A DNA stretch of 64,000 nucleotides, from the NCBI GenBank assembly GCA_021234535.1, contig CM037843.1, positions 26,009,911 to 26,073,910 of the forward strand. The letters are read 5' to 3'. Positions 1-13,200 of the stretch are shown here, piece after piece. The stretch's first letter is position 1; every line of letters begins with the position of its first letter. A model generated the notes under the pieces. The model saw nothing but the letters and a program-made list of their open reading frames with translations. It made no database searches and was not told the DNA's origin. Source of the stretch: Stichopus chloronotus. Taxonomy: Eukaryota; Echinodermata; Holothuroidea; Aspidochirotida; Stichopodidae. The translations under genes and the position numbers were made by a program.

Positions 1-272
1 AAGTTCTGTGATGTACTCATAATGATTCTAACTTACACTTCAACATGCAATTAAAGGAAGGACAAAATCTTTGTCAGGTTGGGCACAAATTCTATTGTCT
101 TTTAGACCTTCCTATACAAATGACTAATAGTAAGATATAATGCAGTTAATTGTATCACAACCTTCATGCCTCCATGAGCATTTAATTGTTAAAGTGTATG
201 CTACATATGATGTCATCCATAATGGCAAATCAAGTACATGTGTGGATATTATACTCAGTTTAAGTTACTCAC
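1..272. other. TRIP11 intron, left edge of window
   Basis: Begins on the minus strand with the donor GTGAGT of exon 12. The bases to the edge are AT-rich and hold no further exon that I can see; the next TRIP11 exon is outside the window. Confidence 0.7.
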
Positions 273-3200
273 TTCCTTTTTCAAACTGCCCATGTCTAAT
301 TCATTCTTTTGTAGCATTAAGACAGTCTGATCCCTCTCTTGTTGGAACATCTGGGCCTGTCTCTGCATGGCCTCCGTCTCTCGCAGCATCCTCTCCACGT
401 CACCCTGGGACCCTGCTTCCATTTCTTTCACCAGCTGTGTGAGGGTTTTGTTCTTTTCTTTTAGAGCTTCCAGCTCAAACTCTCCCTCCCTCAGCTGCAT
501 GGCAATGCGGTTACTCATATCTTGAAGGGATCTGTTCTCCACATCCTTCTTCACCACCCCATGATGAAGGGCCTGGTTCTCCTCTTTGGCTGCTTTCACC
601 TCCAGTTCCAAAGGCTCCACCCTCGCAGAGAGGTTTTGGACTTGACTTTGAAGTGAACCAAGGGCCCTGTCTTTCTCCTGAGATTGATACTGCAATTGTT
701 CTAGCTCCCTCATCTTCTCCTGAAGGATTCTCTGATGTTCTAACAATGACTGATTCTGTATATCGATCTGTTGTCTCAATGTCACCACCTCTGACTGCTT
801 CTGTAAAGATTCGTTAGTCTTTTGATTCACTCTTTCATTTCTATCCGCAAGGGTATCCTCCAGCTTGCTCACTTGCTCTTTCAACTTTTCAATCTCTTGG
901 TTTTTCTCATTGACAATATCTGCTGTGCCATCACTTTCTTGCTCCAGTTTCTCTTCTTCTGCATCCATCTCCTCTGTGATGTTCTGGGCAGTTCCTTCTT
1001 CAGCTGTTTCTGTTTTGGTGATGGCTACTTCCTGTATTGTTTGTTGTGATTTCACTTCTTGCAATTCTCTTTTAAGTTTCTGTATCTCATCATCCTTTTG
1101 TTTGATATCTTCCACATTTGATCCAGTTTCGGCTGTTAGTCTTTTCTTCGTCAGTTCTTCTTGTAAGCTCTGCTTTTCCTTTTCTAAACTCAAGCAGCTC
1201 TTGTTCATATCTTCCAGCTGAAGTTCAAAGTCAGCAAATATTTGTTTGTTTGATGCCACTTCCTTCTCCATCACCCCTAAGGTTTTCCTTTTCTCTTCAA
1301 GTTCTGCCTGGGACTCGGCAATGGAGGCGTCTGCCTGCTCCTTTTCAATGGAGAGACTTTCAAACTTTTTCTGTAAGTCAATGTACTTCTGCGATTCCTG
1401 GGAGATGACTCCAGCCAACCTTTGGACCTCCTCATAATACGCCACACTCTCATGGTGTTTTTGGTGGATGCTGACAACAAGCTGGTCTCGTTCCTCCTTC
1501 AGCATTTTATTCTCCTTCTGAAGTTGTTCCTTCTCTTCCAGCACTTTGTTGATCTCAGTGCTGTCGTTTGGTGAGGACGTCTGCAGCACCTGGACTAGCG
1601 TTTCGTTCTTCTGCTTCAAAGCTCCAATCTCCAAATCCTTCTCTTGTATAAGGTAAGAGAGGTTCTGTAAGGCCTCCTTCTGCATTTCATTCTGTGGTCT
1701 CTGCATGCTCTTCTGCAGCTCTCTGTAATCCTCCTGCGCCTTCTCCAGCGCAGACTTCTCCGCAGAGACTATCTTCATCAGTTTGTGAACCTCTGTCTTC
1801 AGGTTGCTGCATTCTCTGGTCTTCTCATTGAGGACCGCCACCATCTGGTGACGTTCCGATTCCAATGTCTTCTTCTGCATTTGAAGTTTATGCAAATCCA
1901 CCAAGACGCTGTTGCCCATGATTGTCTTGGAACGGTCATCTAGAAGATTCATGGCAGCCTGGTTCTGTTCTTTCAATGTAGTTATCTCTCTATCTCTTTC
2001 CTGAATCATCTTCTCCAGCTGCTTCTCCGAATCGCTGATAGCCAGCGGTTCTCTGTTGAGGTTCGATTGCACAGAAACATTAGTACCATTCATGTTGTTC
2101 AAGTTTTGGATGTCTTCGAAGGAGCGCTGACCTCCGTCGATTTGTTCTCCAGTGGGTTCCGATTGCACAAAATTTTTGAGATTATCAACCTCTTGTTGAA
2201 GCTGTTGTGTTTTGCTCTCTTTCTCTGAGACTGTCTTTTCCATGTCATCTTTCTCTGATAAAAGGTGACTTATCTCTGCATCTTTGTCTTCCAGCTCCTG
2301 GAGCAAACTTTTTATCTTTGAATCTTGAGCTGTTCTTTTCTCCTGCAAAGTTTTCAAAGATTCATCATAAATATCAATCTCTCTCTGAAGGTCCTCAACC
2401 TGTGACTTCCAGCTGGTCTCGGACGTGCTTGAATCCTTGACTTGTTGCTCAATCGCCTGTAATTTCTCCTCTAAATCCCTTTTCTGGGATGCCAGCCTTT
2501 CACATTCCGATGTTTTCTCCTCCAGTCTTTTCTGGACCTGGGAGGCATTTGCTTCCCCATGATGACCTTGTTCTAGTTGCTCTTCAATGGAGGAACATCT
2601 CCTCTCAACACTGGCTTTCTCATTTTCCAATTTTAAGATGATATCCTCCTTCAAGGTCAAATTGTCTTCAAGTGCTTTTATTTTTGCCATTTCTGATGAT
2701 TCACTCACTTCTCTCTCTTCTTCCAGTTGTTCCTTGAGGCTCACTATTGTGGCCTCTTTTTGACGTAATTCTTTTTTGTAATCGCCAATCTCAAATTCCA
2801 AATCAGTGATCAGACCGAGGGTTCTGCTCTCATCTAGACTCTTTTGTTCTATTTCTTGTAACTCTTCTACCCTCCCTTCCAACTGTTCTTTTTCTCTCTG
2901 CATCACATTAAACCTACTCTCAAAGTCTCTTATTTTATCCCCTGCAACTTTCAACTCTCTCTCCCTGTCTCTGCCCTGGTTGACTTCCTCCAAGAAGAAT
3001 GCATTCTCGTCAGCCAGAAGCTTGATGTCGGATTCTTTCTCATTGAGTAACCCTGTGAGCTGCTCATGGTTGGCCATGGTAGTATTCAAGGCCTCTTTGG
3101 TTCCTGACAGGTCCATCTGCAGCTCCTCACACCTCATCCTCAGGTCTTCAATCTCTGAATCTTTCTGCTGGAGTTCTTTGAGATGCTTAGCTCGTTCTGC

Positions 3201-4220
3201 TCTCACTGGCTCTGATTCTGCTCCCTCCAAGTTTTCTGTGACCTCCTTTAGTGCTGTTTCATGGCGGAGTAATTGTTCTCTCATCTGATGCTCCATCTCC
3301 TTGACCAGTTCCTTCAATTTCTCCTTTTCCTTCTCAGTGTTCTTGGCTACTTCTTCTGTACGGTGCACTTTTCCTTCTTCTGCATGTAACCTTTGAAACA
3401 GTTTGTCCAAATCATTGTTTTTTCTTGATAATTCTTCTCTGAGGGTAACTTTTTCATGTTGTGTTTTGGCTAATGTACTCTCCAGCTCCGAGCACTTTTC
3501 CTGTAACCTATCGCCGTGTCTTTTCAATTCTGAACAATCTTCTTCCATTTTGGCAATTGTTTCACTGGCTTCATCCCCACCACTAACATTTGCAGCCTTC
3601 AAGCGCTGCAATTTCTGTTCCAGCGCGACTTTCTCTTCGACTAACAGTTTGTTACACTTGGTGAGAATCATGCTGCTCTCCTCCAGGCGCTCAAATTTCT
3701 CTCTCTCAACATCAATCTCTGTCTTAAGCTCCTCCAGTTTTTTATCTTTCTCTTTTGTCAGCTTGTCCATCTTTTCAGCACTTTTGGCCAAGGCATCTGA
3801 AAGTTTTTCAATTTCAGCAGCAGAAGACTCTGAGAAGAGTGCCTTCTCCTCCAAAGCTCTCCTCCTTTCTTCACATTCCTGTAACAAACCTTTGTTTTCA
3901 ATCCTCAGGGCATCTATCTCTATCTGCATCGCTTCTTTACTCTCCAAAAGGTGAGATCGTTCTTTCTCCTGTTGAAGGTCAAGTTGATTCAGATCCTCTT
4001 GGAGGACGTCCCTCCTCAGAGAGATGTCAAGCAGTGATTGGTTCTTTTCTTCCAGCTCATGAGTGGTTCGATCAAGTTCTTCCTTCAGATGTTCCACATT
4101 CTGCTGGGATTCGCTTAGTTGCTGTTGTAAGGAATCTTTTTCTTTCTCAGCTACTGACACCTTGGATGACAACGACTCTGCTTCACTCTGCAGTCGGCCA
4201 ATTTCGTCGACAAGTCTCTC
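273..4220 (-). CDS. TRIP11: TRIP11 exon 12, giant 3.95-kb coiled-coil exon
   Basis: 1316 codons in one exon from acceptor CCTACAG to donor GTGAGT, phase 0 on both sides. It is an unbroken Glu/Lys/Leu/Gln-rich coiled coil. Residues near 1630-1740 carry AVLNEKTRECSNLKTEVHKL and QNLSYLIQEKDLEIGALKQK, and the 3' end carries FQQERDQTVLMLQ; both are diagnostic of TRIP11 among golgins. One very large central exon is also typical of vertebrate TRIP11. The open frame runs a little past each splice site, so the exon is shorter than the open frame. Confidence 0.94.
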
Positions 4221-7200
4221 CTGTAGGATAACAAGTACAGGCGAGAAATAAAGTCTGCTGTGTGGTGCTGTGCACTTACAACATGCAAATGCACTCAACA
4301 TACGTAACCTTTATTCATCACTATGTGGAGAAATAAAATACCTTTCACCACAACTCCAATCACTTAAACCTTATAAGTTCTCATTGACAGAATCATTTTG
4401 CAGGGTAACTCCTCATTTCCCTTTTCTGTCAAACTTCCCTTGAATCACATGGACGCCCTTTTGTAACATGTATAAAATTTCAGTGCAGAAATCATTTTTT
4501 CTTTGTACATAATTCTTACTTTCTCTCTAGTGGCCATGATAAGATTTTCCTTGACTTTGGTTTCTGACATCTCTGCAGATTCCAACTGCTGGCGGAGTTC
4601 AGTGACTTTGTCTTCCATCTCTTTCATCTCTGTGGCCAATTTTTCTGTTATTTCTTGATGCTGATCAAACCCCCCCAAAAAAGGAAAATGAATTTAAGAA
4701 CAATTAATTTTTACCACAAGCACCAGACTTACTGCTGAGCTCAAGTTTGGAAGGTAGGTCACTTGGAATTTCAAGAAATCTTGCAACTTTATCTTGAATA
4801 AGAGGTAACATCTCCCATCACAGGTCCACCATCCCTATCCCCCTTCTTGATAGAAGAAAGAAGTATTTACTTACAATTAGAAACTGATTACAATTGTCCT
4901 ACATCCTCTTTGAAATGAAAAACAGTTGGAATTTCAACATATGTAATGAAGAAAAGTGGTAGAAGTGAGATCTTTGCTCCTGATGGTGAAGAATCTAGTT
5001 GCATTTATTTACTTGGCACACTTAATATATTTCTTGGTTACCTGACTTTCTCTGAGTTCATTTAAAGCTTGCTCTTTCTGCTTCAATTGTCCTCTCACTG
5101 CAACCACGACCTGCTCCAAAGCCTCCTTCTCCATCTCCCAGTCTTTCTGAATTTCTTCAAACTGCATCAGTTGCTCCTGCATTGCACTCGCTGCCTCTGG
5201 ATATCTGTTGTTAAGGTTTGAAAACAGACACAGACACTCCTATCAAAATGAGCTCAAAGTGATCAATATACATGTTAACTGTCCAACATAAAGGTAAACA
5301 GATTTTGATAGCATGGCAAGGATTCCTTGTCATCTGCTACATATCATACAAGATGTTACACGACAGCATAAAAATGCAGAAGAACAATGATGTTTTTCAC
5401 AAAAATGTGAAGGTGCAGGTGAACTATGGATATCAGCTAATGGAGCAAAGAGACAAGTATACTTTACTATATCCCTAGGTGGTCATGGAAACATCCACTA
5501 GAGCTTTTGACACTGAGCATTCTGCGGGCTGAACGGTGGTCATTCATTATGAGGGTACCAAAGTACAAAGCACACCAATTTGCACATGGGGGTTAATTGT
5601 TGCACAGCTTGGATCTGTCATCTCATCTTTATTTTTCCTCCATCTGACGGAAGGAATATTTTTTAAGTCCAGATCTAATACAAACACACCAACAGTGCAA
5701 CGAATAGCTTAAGTGATGGAAGTCTGATAATTCTAGAGAGGAAACAGATAAAAAAAAAACAGTATATAACATACACTGTGACAGGAATTTGAAAAAGTAG
5801 TACAAACTCCCATTCAGCCCACCCCCTCTGATCACTGACAGAAGATCCACTTACTTTTGTTTGATGGAAGCAAACATTAAGGAGTCGTCAAATTCTCCGT
5901 CAAAACTCTGGGTGTCTGAGTTCAATTCCATACCAGCAGCAGAGCCTTGGTTGGTGTCGTTTGACCTCTCAGATCCTGCAGCACTCTGGCTGTCCGTTGA
6001 AAGACCTATGGTGGAGTCCGTTCGGGAGCTAAGGTCACTTGGTAAGTCTTTCCCTTCTTTAAGATACTGGATATCTTGATTCAGTTTGGCGATGATCATC
6101 TCGCTTTGTTCCTTGTCTGACGTCAGTGACGCACACGTGGAGTTCAGCCTGTCGAGGTCAGCCTGGAGTCTGGAGACCTGAGAGAGCAGCTGATCATTCT
6201 CTATTTGGGTTGGATCATCCTCCGACCTCCCCATACGACTGATCAGGTCAACTGTCTCATCTTGCACCTCCTGAGATGCTGCTTCTAGGTCCTCCACTGA
6301 CCTTTGACCTTCTTGCATCTGCGATGAAAGAAAACGTTAACATGACACACCAGATGTGACAGTCAATAATGAAGCATTAAGCATTTGTTGTAATGGGCTA
6401 CTTAGTTAGTAGAACTGATGGTTAATGCAGTCTCCAACTTAAACGATATATATGATACACTTAGCGTCATGCTAACTATGTAAATCCCTCTGTCAAGGAA
6501 AAATTGCTCGCATAACATTGATCAGCAAACCCAATATTGGTGTTAATTTTAGATGCAATGCATGCAGCTTTGTTCAATGAAAATGACTTTCAACATTTTA
6601 AAGTTCCATAACTTTGTGTTTTATCAGATGAGTTACAAATACATTTGTAATTACGTCACTCAATTATCCCTCTTCTTTTCATATCCATTTCAATGTCCAA
6701 CAGAAACAAAATTTTAAAGCTGGTGTATTGAAAACATGCTAAAATTCAAACTGAAAGCAAACAGAAATTAATGCTCTCCAAGATCAAATTCATGCAGTGC
6801 AGCAACGGCTAGCCCCAGTCTGAGTAAAACATACAGTGGTGGTTACTTGATTGTCACCTATCGTTGACTACTTATGATACACCAAAGGAGTAGAGATCCT
6901 AAAAAAAAAAAAAAAAAAAAATGCCCACTCATACATTGCCTCATACACAAATCTGCAGTTATAAAGTGATATTTTGAAACCTCAGGCCATTTTTCAAGAC
7001 TCCTTACATTAGTAAACAAATTTGAGGTCTCCCATGCAAACCACATACATGTTGAGAATATTTGAAGTGATATGCAAAGAGGCACATACGTGAAAACACA
7101 GGGAAAAGGGAAAAAGGTGCAGAATTGGAGAAACTGCTGTCCACTTTAGGAGCCAATTTTTCTTTCTCAAAAAAAGTGTGCATTCACTGTGAATGCTGAA

Positions 7201-10200
7201 GAAGTGCTAAAAAAAGGGCTGAATTCTGCCAACAGTTGGCAGGCAGTCAAGTTTTATTTGGTAACACCTCCTCTGACTGCTTCTGCAACCTCAAAACTGG
7301 TATTTCCCTCTGTTTCCCTTCAGTAGTACTTTGAATTTACGTGCCAAAGTTTTGCACAACAATCCCATGAGCAGAAAATGGTCGACCTTAGTCCTTTGAT
7401 GAATCTTACGTTAGTAGCTAAAAATGTCGGAAAGATAATGCAAACTGTGTCTACATATATGATCATGCAGTGTAACTATGAGAAGGCATGAGAGCATTAA
7501 GAAAGAAAATCTAAAATTGTTTTTTTTTACCATTTCCACTACAATTGAAGATGTCTCCCAGCACGACTATACTAAAGCACTCAAAATGTGAATTCAGACG
7601 TACAGTAGCACAGGAAGAGACAGAAGAGACAGAAAGAAGTGAAAGGTTCAATGAAAGTATCTCAGGCAATATGCATCATGTGCTTGTAATGTCTTATTCC
7701 CAGTCGAAATCCTGCGAAAGTGAGATCGGCGGCTTGAAAAAGACAAAACAGGAATACAAGTGACCTCGACTCTCAAGAAAGGAACCACTGCCAATGCATC
7801 ACAGATGCCAAGTCATCAGCTAATAGACGGATGGCTTCTGCTATGAAACTCTGCCACTTATGACAGAAAGTAAGAGAAAGAGAAGGAAATTTTACTCTTG
7901 AACACTTCCAAAAATGGTAGAGTGATAAAGAGGTTGTTTGCTTTTTTTTTCTTTTGTGCTATACCTGTTGCCCAATGTCTATCATTGCTTTCACCAATTC
8001 TTGTTTTTCTTGAAACAACTTGGATTTTAGGGCAATAGCGTCAGAGTCAAACTTCCTTCGGGCACTCTGAACATCTTTCAACAGAGCACTAGCACTCGCC
8101 TATATTAAAAGAAAGGAACCCTGGTTAAATTTCCACTGCTTTCAAATGAAACTGGATTAATGTGAGACACACAGGAAAACACGACTCAAACTTTGGGTAG
8201 TCGAAAACAGAAAATGTGCCACATAGAAAACAAATCACAACATGAAATGTGGCAGGAAGAAAATTTTCTCTGGTGAGATAGTTAATGCTAAAAAGCAGCA
8301 CTTGTTGATCTATAAGCTTTTTCTAGGTGTGGGAGAGGGGGGGAGGGAAAGGAGAGGGAGCAAAAGGCAGGGTAGGAAACTTCTCTTTCATCACAATGAC
8401 ATTTTTTCAATTTTCCTCATTAAAGACATGAAATCAATCAAGGAGTGTGAAAAGTATAAACAGAACACTCCCCCAGACACTTCTCCCAGGCAATTCCCAC
8501 CCAGACAATTCCCAACTCCCAGAAAATTCCCCATGGGCAACCCCCCCTTATGAATTCCTTCAGGGAAAGAGAATGGAAATTGTCCAAGGAAAATTGTCCA
8601 GGTGGAAGTTGTCCCTTGAACACAAGACTCCTATCAGAAACAAAAGACATTTTGCCTGATAATACTACTATAGGAAGTTTTTACATCCGAAGGTAAAAAA
8701 AAAACAAATATTACAAAAAGCTGAGAAATGAGAGAATGACTGACCAATCCCTTTAGTACATATTATTGCAGGGACATGAACCTCACCTGTGCTTGTTATA
8801 GTGTAGGTGTGTATAAATAAAGCAAAAGATGGTGATTAGTTTAGTTAATGGCAGCATGGTTCAGTATTAACATAATAACATGCAATGTAAAAAAAAGGAA
8901 AACGAATTAAATGCAGGTAAATGCTTGATAAAGTTGGTTAGAATGTGAAGAATGTTAATTAAATGTAACACAAATGCACACCTTAAGAATGATATGCAAC
9001 AGTGATACATAGAAACATAGAAATTGAGACTATTTATGTGTGGTCAATAGTAATATCATTTTGCACTATCTACTCACCTCCCAAACATACACACAGAAAA
9101 AAAAACCCACAAAAGTCAAAGCAGTATCATTCAATATCACATTAAAATCAGTGATGTCCCACAGAATGAATCCTTAGTGCTAATTGTGGAAGGGATGGGA
9201 TCAGAAGTTTGCCAAATAACATCAAAATTGTGATATATTACCGAAAACCAAGGAAACCCCTTACATGATCCAACAAATGTAAGAAATGGCAAAGAGATCA
9301 TAATGTAAACTGCACCGAATAAAGCCACCAGAAAAAGAAAAAAAAATCAGAAAATGAATTTTAACACAACACTAAGATTACCATAAATACTGTGATCTAT
9401 GTTGCAGTTTCAATGAAGTTTTTTTTTTCTTTTGGTTGCATTACTCGCTTTTGGTTGCATTACTCGCTTCCTGGAATACTTTAGCAGATAGTCAATAAAG
9501 GATGATAAATAAGATTCCCAAGACATAAACCCACAATGAAGGTAAAAACCGTAAAAAAGGTGATGATAATACTAATATGTACGTGATTGTCATCCAGGGA
9601 GTCCAAGAGACGCTGTTTGGTCGCGAGCAACTCACTGTTGACCTCTGCAGTGGCTGTGCGAGATGCTGCCAGTTCTTGCTCTCGAACTGTTGATGAAGAG
9701 AGGTAATGGTACATAGTCGTGTGAAAACCATTTTGACCCCAATTCCCTTATTGCTAAGATTAAGTAACAATGACTTTAGATTTTCATTTCCAATTTGTAA
9801 ACTTTTTATTTTGCTGATATTACACTGATAAATTCTATCTATCATGAAAGTTGTCACGTGTTTTACCTCCTTCCCCACATAATAACTAAAGTGGTCCTTG
9901 CATATAACAATGGAATACAATTTGATAAACATGTTGCATCCTGGCATAATCACTTCAAAGGTACCTACCCATTTCTATTTTATCTCTCTTTTTCTTTCTT
10001 TGATGTGACAGAAAAAGTTCGACTCAAATTTAACTGTACCAAACAGGTATGGAAATATAAATGTGAACCACAATTTGTTCAAAATTATCATTTATAACAC
10101 AAGGAAACTTCTATCACAAATTGTGAAAATTCATCAAGGAGAAACATCATCAAAGTAAAAAAAATCAAGATGATCAGTAAACATACCCTCAAGCAGTTTC

Positions 10201-13200
10201 TTAAGCTCTCCTAGTTCCTTTTGTGCTGACATATCATCACTGCCTTTTTTGTCCATCTCCATTGCCTCCAGGTTTCTCCTTTGGTTTTCATTGATTTGTT
10301 CTAAATTATCTTTCTCTTTCATTAATTCCTCTTTCTCCTTTCTCAGTTTATCTATTTTACCCTCCATGTCCATCTTCTGCTTGGAACTCTGCCTTTCCTT
10401 AAGTTTCAACTTTGCAATTTCTGATTGCAGGCTGGAGTTAACTGTCTCCGTTTCAGCTAGTTCACCTTTAGTCCTCTCCAGCTCATTTTGAACTTGCTGC
10501 AGTTTCTCTTTCAGCTTACCCCCCTCCCCATGTGGTGAGGCAGTACCTCCATCCTTGTTTAGATCTACCTCCTGTTCCAATTCTTCTATTCTGTCCTTGT
10601 AGCTCTCAATTTCTGATTGGTGTTTCCTATTTAAGTCTGACAGTTTCTGGTGGTGAGCATCTTGCAACACAGAGAGCTCATGTTGGGACTGATCGATTTC
10701 CTTTCGAAGGTTGCTCTCGAGTTCCTGCAAAGGGCAAAGTCGAAAGTACCCAACGATGTTTGATAAAAATAGATTCCATCTTCAAGAGGCATTTGTCTCT
10801 TGAATTTATAAAAACCACTGAGGAGAAAGAGGATCTTGAAAAGATGACAGAAAAATCACTGCAATACAAATTTGCAGGAATAGACAAGGAATAATTAAGT
10901 TTTCAAAATTTGCATAGCAGCTTTTAGCTATGTTAGATATTTTGTTGCAAAATCTCTGATCAAGCCCCTAGATTGCATGGACAAAAACTGCTATGCAGTA
11001 TTCCTTTGTGAAGCAGTTTGACTATTCTGTGTGGCAAAATGACATGCAATACTGGACAAATTATTCTATGCTAAAGTAAACAGTTCTTTCCTTGCCTTAA
11101 AATAATGAAAAATTTTCTGAACCAAAAAAAAAATGTTTCTTTCACACATCGACATCAGTTTTTACAAAACATGATGTGACATGAATTTAATGTACAATGC
11201 AATAATCGATTACCTTGATTTTTGCTTTCAATTCTGTTTCATTTCCCACATGGGCTTCTTCCCCTCCGACCTCAAAGGATGTCTGCACGACAAGAAATGA
11301 CAAAGCAGAATACGACGATATCAACCATCAGTGACACATGAAAAAATTACTCCCCATGTGGTAATTGCTAACCTCAAAGACAACACGTATCATCAGGTAA
11401 CTGCCTTTCTTCTCTTAAAACTTCTTTAAAAAAAAAAATTTTAAGTCCTTTCTTTTTTTTACGATTACTACATACCATGACAAATAAGCAAATAAAAGCT
11501 TGAACATCTTTCTTCAGTATCTCTTACATGTTGTGATTTTGGTATGAAAAATACTTGATTTGTCTTTACGTATTACATTCAATTGTCTATCATTTCGTCA
11601 GTTGAGCATAACCAATCTTCCACTATCACAGTCAGACATCAACAAACCAGATCTTTAAAACAACCATTCCCAGCCCCCTTGTCATCTTCTCAAACTATTT
11701 TCTCTGCTCTTACAATTAGCGTTCAAGACAGCAACGCCAACGCAGCTGCCACAAGTTACTTCATTTATCATTCATAGCGGTCATGATGTGCAAAGACCAC
11801 AAAGGTTTCAGTCATCTCTTCAATAGTTTCATATGAAGCGTCAACTCATCGTGGTTTCACCTAACTACTGCTTAAATGACCAGAAACCTGGTCATTCACA
11901 GAAATAAATGCTAAGAATGTGACCAACTCTAACATAGAACCCAATAAATGCATGTACTGTAGCAGACAAAACTGACACAGAGCTACAACTTTTACCACCA
12001 TTAAAAATCCCTCTCGACGGTTTTTGCAATTTAAAGTTAAAATCGTCATGAAATATATTGAGACGACAACAACCAACCTTGAATTTATGTAGTCAACTAA
12101 TCACTACTGAAATGATTACATTATACTGATAGCTACCACACCTGAGGATGACTCGAGGCCACCTGCTTCCAGTGGTCACATTCTGAACGTAAGTTTTGGA
12201 CTTCTGAGGATAATTTGTTGATTTCTTGCTGGGCACTGATCAGGTCATCAATGTCATGATCTCCTGGTACTCTCAGGGCCGAGCTACTCAACGAGGATGT
12301 TGACGTACTGGTTGCTAGAGCAGGGGGTGATGACGAAGGCAGCATCAGACTCTCCGACTGATAACTCTGCCAGTCATTCTGTTTCTCCTTCAGGAGTTTT
12401 AATTCATCCTACCAAAAAAAAAAAAATTGTGCAACCAAAAGAAAACACTTCTATTAAGCGACTTATTTAGTGAAGAGAGGGAATATTAGGGTATCCTTCG
12501 GATACACTATCACTGTGTGATGCACAGGCCTCTTGCTGAAGATCCTTGAGAGGAAATGACTGGCAATGAACTCACAAGGGTAAGAAGAAAATAGCATAAC
12601 TGTTTACACCAATAAATTTTCTTAGTTTTGAATTGGCCACTGTCATACAGCAGTATAATAAATCACAGAATTTGGTAAAACTATGGCAAATGTTAATGTT
12701 AACAAAAGGTTGGACCAGTGAACTGGATATGTGTACCACTGTTACATGAATGCTGTGATTAATTTAACTTTAACTACTGTTAACGCAATCTAGTGTTTGC
12801 GCTGGGTCCAAAATTTGGTCAGGTACCAGTGTACCTGAATACACAACTTCTGTAAGGCTACAAGTACACTGTGAAGTCAAAATACAGTATTTTGCTTCGT
12901 AATGTAATATAACACCATGTAGCTTGCTTACAAGCTGACAATGAGATGTTCTACATTAGGAAAAAGCAACATCTTAATTTTTGTTTTTGTCATATGTAAA
13001 ATGTATATTCTTGAAACTTTGGATCCAAGTAGCAATTTCAGAACTACTGGGTCCTGACATTGTCGGTCAGGTACCAGGGTACACATGGCCTACGTAGCAC
13101 CTCTTTGGCAGCCGCCCCTATATGACTGTCACCCTAAAGAGCTTGCCGGCGAATGGTCAAACATTCCTTTCACAGAGCCCAAAACTTGATGAACTTAATA

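Noticed and set aside
2806..4251. Plus-strand Ser/Leu/Phe-rich open frames of 150-180 codons opposite the giant TRIP11 exon
   Set aside because: Antisense shadows of Glu/Lys/Leu-rich coiled-coil codons.
8438..8659. Overlapping Pro-rich open frames on both strands
   Set aside because: Produced by an imperfect inverted C-rich repeat; no splice signals or family similarity.
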